A DNA stretch of 64,000 nucleotides, from positions 42,768,869-42,832,868 of the forward strand of contig NC_061514.1 in assembly GCF_022539505.1 (NCBI RefSeq), in the 5' to 3' direction. Both the position numbers and the translations under genes were made by a program. Source of the DNA: Lolium rigidum (Eukaryota; Streptophyta; Magnoliopsida; Poales; Poaceae). The stretch's first letter is position 1. Each line of letters opens with the position of its first letter. The notes below the pieces were generated by a model. That model saw only the letters and a list, made by a program, of their open reading frames with translations. It was not told where the DNA came from and did no database searches. This document shows, piece by piece, positions 56,607 to 64,000 of this stretch.

Positions 56607-59068
56607 AATTGCTGAGCCCATCTTAATGGCTATAAAGAAAGAACTTCTTGAGAGATAACCCATGTGTTTATTTTGCTACTGTTTTGTTGTGTCTTGGAAG
56701 TTGTTTACTACTGTAGCAACCTCTCCTTATCTTTATTTTATTGCATTGTTGTGCCAAGTAAAGTCTTTGATAGTAAAGTCAATACTAGATTTGGATTACT
56801 GCGCGAAAGCAGATTTCTTGCTTGTCACGAATTTGGGCAGGGTTCTCCGTAGGTAACTCGGAAAAATCTGACAATTTACGTGCGTGATCCTCGGATATGT
56901 ACGCAACTTTCATTCAATTTGAGCATTTTCATCTGAGCAAGTCCGAGTGCCTCTAACAAATTCATCTTTACGGACTGTTCTGTTTGACAGATTCTGCCTT
57001 TTATTTCGCATTGCCTCTTTTGTTGTGTTGGATGGATTTCTTTGTTGCATTGACTTCCGGTAGCTTTGGGCAATGTCCGAAGTGTTAAGAATGATTGTGT
57101 CACCTCTGAACATGTGAAATTTTGATTATGCACTAACCCTCTAATGAGTTTTTTCGAGTTTGGTGTGGAGGAAGTTTTCAAGGGTCAAGAGAGGAGGATG
57201 ATATACTATGATCAAGAAGAGTGAAAAGTCTAAGCTTGGGGATGCACCCGTGGTTCATCCCTGCATATTTCAAGAAGACTCAAGCGTCTAAGCTTGGGGA
57301 TGCCCAAGGCATCCCTTCTTCATCAACAATTTATCAGGTTTCTTCTCTTGAAACTATATTTTTATTCGGTCACATCTTATGTACTTTACTTGGAGCGTCT
57401 GTTTGTTTTTGTTTTGTTTGAATAAATCCATGCTTGTCTGGGAGAGAGACACGCTCCGCTGTTACGTATGAACACATGTGTTCTTAGCTTTACTCTTAAT
57501 GTTCATGGCGAAGGTTGAAACTGCTTCGTTCATTGTTATATGGTTGGAAACAGAAAATGCTGCATGTGGTAATTGGTATAATGTCTTGAATAATTTGATA
57601 CTTGGCAATTGTTGTGCTCATATAGATCATGTTTAAGCTCTTGCATCATGTACTTTGCACCTATTAATGAAGAACTACATAGAGCTTGTTAAAATTTGGT
57701 TTGCATGATTGGTCTCTCTAAGTCTAGATATTTTCTCGGTTAAGGTGTTTGAACAACAAGGAGACGATGTAAAGTCTTATAATGCTTACAATATGTTCAT
57801 ATGTGAGTCTTGTCTGCACCGTTTTATACTTGAGTTTGCTTCAAACAACCTTGCTAGCCTAGCCTTGTATTGAGAGGAATTCTTCTCGTGCATCCAAATC
57901 CTTGAGCCAAAAACTATGCCATTTGTGTCCACCATACCTACCTACTACATGGTATTTCTCGCCATTCCAAGCAAATACTTCATGTGCTACCTTTAAACAA
58001 TTCAAAAGCTATTATCTCTTATTTGTGTCAATGTTTTATAGCTCATGAGGAAGTATGTGGTGTTTTATCTTTCGATCTTGTCATTTACTTGGACGGACTT
58101 TTACCAATGGACTAGTGGCATATCCGCTTATCCAATAATTTTGCAAAAAGAGTCGGCAATGGGGTGCCCAGCCCCAATTAATTAACTTGCATTAATAATT
58201 CTCTTCACATGCTTTGCCCCGATCTAGCGAGTAAGCAACTTAATTTTGCAAATAGACACTCCTCCATGGTATGTGAATGTTGGAAGGCACCCGAGGATTC
58301 GGTTAGCCATGGCTTGTGTAAGCAAAAGGTTGGGAGGAGTGTCATCCATCAATAATGAAACTAAAATACATGTGTAAACAAAAGAGAAGAGGGATGATCT
58401 ACCTTGCTGGTAGAGATAACGTCCTTCATGGGAGCCGCTCTTGAAAGTCTGGTTGATAAGGTAGTTAGAGTACCCATTACCATTCGTTGACAACAACAAA
58501 CACCTCTCAAAACTTTATTTGTATGCTCTCTATATGATTTCAAAACTTAAAAAGCTCTAGCACATGATTTAATCCCTGCTTCCCTCTGCGAAGAGCCATT
58601 CTTTTACTTTATGTTGAGTCAGTTTACCTACTTCTTTCTATCTTAGAAGCAAACACTTGTGTCAAGCTGTGTGCATTGATTCTTACATGTTTACCTATTG
58701 CACTTGTTATATTGCTTTATGTTGACAACTATCCATGAGATATACATGTTACAAGTTGACGACAATTGCTGAAACTTAATCATCCTTTGTGTTGCTTCAA
58801 TGCCTTCTACTTTGAATCTATTGCTTTATGAGTAACTCTTATGCAAGTCTTATTGATGCTTGTCTTGAAAGTATTATTCATGAAAAGTCTTGGTTATATG
58901 ATTCATTTGTTTACTCATTGTCTTCATCATTGCTTCGAATCGCTGCATTCATCTCATATGCTTTACAATAGTATGATCAAGATTATGTAAGTAGCATGTC
59001 ACTATAGAAATTATTCTTTTTATCGTTTACCTACTCGAGGACGAGTAGGAACTAAGCTTGGGGATGCT
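56607..59068 (+). other. 3' non-coding region of element F
   Basis: Collinear with the inverted 3' region of element C, with one of the two stem-loops retained: GACACTCCTCC (58255-58265) / GGAGGAGTGTC (58333-58343). The polypurine tract AAGCTTGGGGATGC lies directly before the LTR (59054-59067). Confidence 0.7.
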
Positions 59069-60550
59069 TGATACGTCTCCAACGTATCTATAATTTCTGA
59101 TGTTCCATGCTTGTTTTATGACAATACCTACATGTTTTGTTCACACTTTATATCGTTTTGATGCGTTTTCCGGAACTAACCTATTGACGAGATGCCGAAG
59201 GGCCGATTCTGTTGTTACTGCTGTTTTTAGTTTCAGAAATCCTACAAAGGAAATACTCTCGGAATTGGACGAAATCAATGCCCAACATCTTATTTTTCCC
59301 GGAACCTTCCAGAAAGTCAAAGGGGGACCAGAGGGGAGCCCTGGGGGGCCCACACGTGTGGGCGGCGCGGCCCAAGGGGGGGGCGCCCCCCTATTGTCTG
59401 GCGGCCTCGTCAGCCCTCCGACTCCGACTCTTCGCCTATAAGAAGCCCCCTGCCCTAAATCTTCGATACGGAAAAGCCACGGTACGAGAAACCTTCCGGA
59501 GCCGCCGCCATCGCGAAGCCAAGATGCGGGGGACAGGAGTCTCGTTCGGCACCCCGCCGTGACGGGAAGTGCCCCGGAAGGCATCTCCATCGACACCACC
59601 GCCATCTTCATCACCGCTGCTGTCTCCCATGAGGAGGGAGTAGTTCTCCATCGAGGCTAAGGGCTGTACCGGTAGCTATGTGGTTAATCTCTCTCCTATG
59701 TACTTCAATACAATGATCTCATGAGCTGCCTTACATGATTGAGATTCATATGAGTTTTGTATCACTATTCATCTATGTGTTACTTTGGTGATGTTATTAA
59801 AGTATTCTATTCCTCCTTCATGATGTAATGGTGACAGTGTGTGCATCATGTCGTACTTGGCGTAGGTTATGATTGTAATCTCTTGTAGATTATGGAGTTA
59901 ACTATTACTATGATAGTATTGATGCGATCTATTCCTCCTTTCATAGTGTGATGGTGACGAGTGTGCATGCTATGTTAGTACTTGGTATTATTGCAATGAT
60001 CTATTATGCACTCTAAGGTTATTTAAATATGAACATCGAATGTTGTGGAGCTTGTTAACTCCGGCATTGAGGTGCTCTTGTAGCCCTACACAATTAATGG
60101 TGTTTGTCATCCAACAAGAGAGTGTAGAGTGGTTTTATTATGTGATCAATGTTGAGAGTGTCCACTAGTGAAAGTATGATCCCTAGGCCTTGTTTCCAAA
60201 CATCGAATCTCCGTTTATTCTATGTTTTTGTTGCATGTTTACTCCCTGCCATATTTTATCCAGATTGCTATTACCACTCATATACATCCATACTACTTGT
60301 ATTTCACTATCTCTTCGCCTAAGTAGTGCACCTATACATCTGACAAGTGTATTAGGTGTGTTGGGGACACAAGAGACTTCTTGTATCGTGATTGCGGTGG
60401 TTGCTTGAGAGGAATATCTTTGACCTCTTCCTCCCCGAGTTCGATAAACCTCGGGTGATCCACTTAAGGGAAACTTGCTGCTGTTCTACAAACCTCTCGC
60501 TCTTGGAGGCCCAACACTGTCTACAGGAAAAGAAGCGTGAGTAGACATCA
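59069..60550 (+). repeat. 3' LTR of element F (1482 bp)
   Basis: TGATACGTCTCCAACGTATC...GTAGACATCA, with TG...CA ends and a TATA box (CTATAAGAAG near 59436). GC-rich palindrome near 59350-59403. It matches the C LTR in layout but is clearly more diverged than the two C LTRs are from each other. Confidence 0.9.
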
Positions 60551-60985
60551 AGGGGGCAGGGGGCGTTCACCCCTTCCTGACCTAGCTCTGGCCGCCCCCT
60601 CTCTCCTCCATAATGTTGTACCGGCTTGGCGAAGCCCTGCAGTTTTTTATCCTCCACCACCACCACCACACCGTCGTGCTGCTGGGATTCCGAGGGGATC
60701 TACCACACCTCCGCTGCCTGCTGGAACGGGGAGAGGACGGGCTTCATCGACACCGTATGCATGACCGAGTACGGAAGTGCTGCCGGATTGCAGCACTGGA
60801 TGATCGACTACATCAACAACGAGATCTAATCTCGTAGGCTTTGGAATCTTCGAGGGTTAGTCTCACATGATCTTCTCGTTTCTTCGATCTTGGTAGATTA
60901 GATCTTGCTTCTTCCTAGCTTGGATCTTGGTTTTTGTTCATGTTCACGGTAGAAATTTTTTGTTTTCCATGCAATGAACCCATCA
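60551..60985 (+). repeat. Angela-type LTR, 3' portion
   Basis: Resumes with AGGGGGCAGGGGGCGTTCACC and ends GAACCCATCA just before the primer binding site. It includes the CACCACCACCACCACAC run and the GACTACATCAACAACGAGATC segment typical of this LTR group. The two LTR pieces total about 1.42 kb, some hundreds of bases less than the usual length as I recall it. Confidence 0.8.
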
Positions 60986-62166
60986 GTGGTATCAGAGTCG
61001 TGTCTATGCATAGATCTGTTGCACGAGTAGAACACAATGGTTTTGTGGGCGTTGATGCTCTTGTTGTTTTGGTTAGTGTACTTTGCATCTTGCGGGATGG
61101 TGGGATGAAGCGGCCCGGGTTAATTTTACATGACCGCGTCTCATGAGACTTGCTCCACGCTTGACATGCAACTTGTATTGCATAAGTGGCTTTGCGGGTG
61201 TCTGTCTCTCCCACCATAGTGAAGATTCACTCTACTCTTTCTATTGACAACACTAGTATCACCGTTGTGGTTCATGTTCGTAGGTATATTGGATCTTACT
61301 CAAAAACCCTAAACCACATAAAATATGCAAACCAAATTAGAGGCGTCTAACTTGTTTTTGCAAGGTTTGGTGATGTGATATGGCCATGGTGTGATGATGA
61401 TTATATTTGATGTATGAGATGTTCATTATTGTATTATGGCAACCGACAGGAGCCTAATGGTTGTCTTTAAATTTGTTAAGACCTGCTTGTCTATTCATCA
61501 TGTAATAGCTTTATTTCAAGTAGTTGTTATAGTAGCTATAAGTGATGGACAACCATGAAGCGGCGCCATGGACCTTGGTGCAATGTCTGGTGATGATGGA
61601 GATCATGCTCGTGTGCTTTGGAGATGGAGATAAAAAGCACAAGAAGAAAGGCCATATCATATCACATATTATGAATTGCATGTGATGTTAATCCTTTATG
61701 CATCTTATCTTTCTTAGATCGCGACGGTAGCATTATAATGATCCCTCACATTAATATCAAGATAATAAAGTGTTCTCCCCTCGTATGCACCGTTGCTACA
61801 GTTCGTCGTTTTGAAGCATCTCGTGATGATCGGATGTGATAGATTCTACGTTCACATACAACGAGTGTAAGCCATGTTGCACACGCGGAAATAGTTGGGT
61901 TTGCTTGACGAGCCTAGCATGTACAGACATGGCCTCGCAACACAGGAAACCGAAAGGTTGAACACGAGTCATATGGATGATATGATCAACATGTTGATGT
62001 TCACCACTGAAGCTACATCATCTCACGTGATGATCGGTTTTGGTGTAGTGGATATGGATCGTGTGCCACTAAACAACTATGAGGGATGTTGTATTAAGTG
62101 GGAGTTCATTAGTAATTAGATTAAAACATGAACTAATTATCATGAACATAGTCCGAATAGTATTTT
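60986..62166 (+). other. untranslated leader of the Angela-type element
   Basis: Primer binding site TGGTATCAGAG at 60987-60997 followed by the long leader of this group (TGAAGCGGCCCGGGTTAATT, GGGTGTCTGTCTCTCCCACC). It has only short frames. The segment 61783-61937 is repeated downstream. Confidence 0.75.
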
Positions 62167-62631
62167 GAATTAAATTTGTAGAATTGGCATCCGTTATCTA
62201 CCATGCGCTAGTCTTGTAATTGAGATAGAAATACTGTTAAGTCTGACAAGTAACTTTATGGACTGGTACCGTATTGTTAAAGAATCAAGAAATGATTAAG
62301 TCCTATTGCAAACTTTTAGTAAACCTCATTGCTGATTCAAGGAGCAATGGTTTCAATTAGTACCTAAAATCATCTTGTCTCCGTGAAACTTGAAATTCAA
62401 ATCTGTTTGAAAAGTAAGGAGCTGGAAATTTTTGTTTTCAGAAATAAGCAAGGTATGAGATATATGTGATATCTAAGACCTTATTGCAAGATGATAGAAT
62501 ATAATCTAGTGAGACTACATAAACTCATAAGTTTTATGGGAATGTACGAAGGTTGAAGACGCCAGGCATCCCAATCCTCCAACTAGTTGGGCACTAACGA
62601 TATTCACATATCCATGAAGTGATCGTTCTTA

Positions 62632-62786
62632 GTATGCACCGTTGCTAAGACTCGTCGTTTCGAAGCATCACGTGATGATCGGGTGTTATAGATTCTACGT
62701 GTACATACAACGGGTGCAATCCAGATTTGCACATACGAGTACTAAGGTTAAACTTTACGAGCCTAGCATGTACAGACATGGTCTCG
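62632..62786 (+). repeat. 155-bp direct duplication of leader sequence
   Basis: Matches 61783-61937 over the same length (GTATGCACCGTTGCT ... GCCTAGCATGTACAGACATG), offset 849 bp, with substitutions but no net length change. The intervening 62167-62631 is AT-rich with no recognised domain. Confidence 0.75.
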
Positions 62787-63419
62787 GAAATTCGTCATGA
62801 TTTGATGGATAAAATTATGAGTGAAATTGTTCATCACATTAAAAAGTTACTAATAGTGAAATCTGGAAATCTTATCATGTCATGATCAACTTCAAAGAAA
62901 GAACCTCAAGGTTATTGGTATTTGACCAACGGACCTAGAAGTTATTTAAGGTGAAGTGATTTCTAAAAATGAGGAAAGCTAAAAGAGAAACTACAAAAGA
63001 TTTTGGCAGAAAAGAAAAAAAAACTAGAAAGTCTAGCTCATGTGTATATAGATGATATACAAGTTATGAATGTATTCCTTTTTTGGTCACACAATGAAAA
63101 TCTTGGGTATTTGTACCATATTGGTTGGTATGAGGTGTCATACAAAACAACGCAATACAAGAATACAATGGCCTAAGTGACTGAAAAGGAATATGGTAGG
63201 AATGCACATCTAGAACAAAATAAAGTGTTATTGTGTTCATCATTGTCATTCTACTTAGCCCTTCAGATTTATAATAAAGAACTTTATAATTGTTGTTTTG
63301 TTCTAGTCAAATGAAAATAATGAGTTGTTCAAATTATGATAGTATTCCATGTACGATGGATAAGTTATTATAAATCTTTATGGTGAAGCACACATGCATA
63401 ACACTGACGCTAAAATGCC

Positions 63420-63960
63420 ATAAGGCAAATGATGTGAATTCCACTTATTAGTGGAACCGCCATTTAGGTCATGTTAGAAAGGAACGCATGAAGGAACTCC
63501 ATGCAAATGGATTTTTGGAGTCATTTGATTTTTGAATCGTTTGACGCTTGCAAATCTCTTCTAAAGATAATGACTAAAATTCCGTTCATAGGCCGAAAAG
63601 TTGAACGGGTAACTGACTTAGTGGAAACATACATAATGTTGTATGTGGTTCACTGGGCATAGTTGTGTGCGGGAGATTCTTCTATTTCATGAAAACTTCC
63701 AACAATGAATTGAGTGTATACATGTGGATATATATTTATTCGATAAGGAAGAAGTTTGAAACATTTGAGTGGATTCAAATAAATTTCAGCATAAAGTGGG
63801 AATCATCGTAATAGAAAAGTCAAATATCTGTGATTGGATCATGGTGGAAATATTTGAATTACGAGTTTTAGCGAACATCTAAGAGAGTTATGAAATTGTT
63901 CTACAACCCCACATTTCTTGGAGTATCATAGTGATGATCGAGTGTTCGAGAGACGTATCA
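63420..63960 (+). pseudogene. degenerate copia pol (GAG-pre-integrase and integrase N-part)
   Basis: WNRHLGHVRKERMKELHAN and LESFDF match the zinc-binding pre-integrase region of Ty1-copia Pol. The following frames retain scattered integrase-core similarity (FETFE, KIPFIG, VERVTDL) but contain many stops and shifts. gag and protease were not recognised between the leader and this point. The copy is far more decayed than the elements to its left. Confidence 0.65.
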
Positions 63961-64000
63961 AAATCTGTTGGATTAATGATGTGATAAAATAAAATGATGC

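Larger units (their letters stand above)
55951..60550 (+). mobile_element. element F: relative of element C, 5'-truncated, nested in the Angela LTR
   Basis: Plus-strand copy with the membrane-type ORF (55969-56606), a 3' non-coding region with the stem-loop (58255-58343) and PPT-like motifs (near 57233 and 57291), and a complete 3' LTR (59069-60550). The 5' LTR, primer binding site and ORF start are missing. The Angela LTR resumes at 60551 but lacks its middle, so one deletion probably removed both the F 5' end and part of the Angela LTR. Confidence 0.8.
54967..64000 (+). mobile_element. Angela/BARE-type Ty1-copia element, 5' end to window edge
   Basis: 5' LTR in two pieces (54967 to about 55950 and 60551-60985), separated by element F, then a tRNA-Met-type primer binding site TGGTATCAGAG (60987-60997), a long leader and a degenerate pol region running off the window. 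LTR start TGTTGGAGATATGCCCAAG and its leader text match the Angela/BARE/WIS group of Triticeae. Confidence 0.85.

Overview
The window is plant nuclear DNA from a cool-season grass (Pooideae: wheat, barley, rye, oat or ryegrass group). The evidence is a BARE/Angela-type Ty1-copia LTR, several Athila-lineage and Tat-lineage Ty3-gypsy elements with grass-type gag-pro products, a CACTA terminus, a Stowaway MITE and Helitron 3' ends. I see no intact host gene, no tRNA or rRNA gene and no CRISPR array. The species cannot be fixed from the sequence.

Layout: 1-5599 is GC-rich, degenerate DNA with 74-bp and 44-bp tandem repeats. 5600-10531 is element A, a minus-strand Athila-type gypsy element that has lost its 3' LTR. 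10532-33666 is element D, an old plus-strand Tat-type element (gag, protease, antisense acidic ORF, 3' LTR). D is split by element C (13593-30232, minus), and C's own 5' LTR is split by element B (19971-29796, minus). The B insertion is proved by a GGCGG target duplication and by the unbroken copy of the same site in the other C LTR. 33667-42120 holds a hAT-type MITE and two Helitron 3' ends; the second closes a ~6.8-kb segment carrying broken exons of a PERK-like receptor kinase and an SC35-like splicing factor. 42121-47740 is the 3' part of element E (plus-strand Athila-type gag-pro, 3' LTR, Stowaway MITE), followed by an inverted LTR piece and a 100-N gap (47945-48044). 48045-54966 has a CACTA end, a gypsy-like LTR, a GGA-rich stretch and a 1.9-kb minus-strand LTR with its 3' non-coding flank. 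54967-64000 is an Angela/BARE-type copia element whose LTR is interrupted by the 5'-truncated element F (about 55951-60550).

How the parts relate: nowhere in the window did I find an intact reverse transcriptase, RNase H or integrase. A and B encode only Gag-protease (B also keeps a broken Athila ORF1-like reading frame after a candidate spliced leader). C and F encode only a small acidic protein with C-terminal hydrophobic segments, yet share LTR ends and 3' non-coding modules with E, which encodes Gag-protease. This looks like a set of interdependent non-autonomous elements mobilised in trans. The most notable structural signals are a pair of covarying stem-loops shared by B, C and F, a family of short GCCGAT/ATCGGC hairpins in D, and PPT-like motifs inside C, E and F.

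Limits: element boundaries without visible TG/CA ends or target duplications are approximate, family names come from recalled features, and no percent identities were computed.
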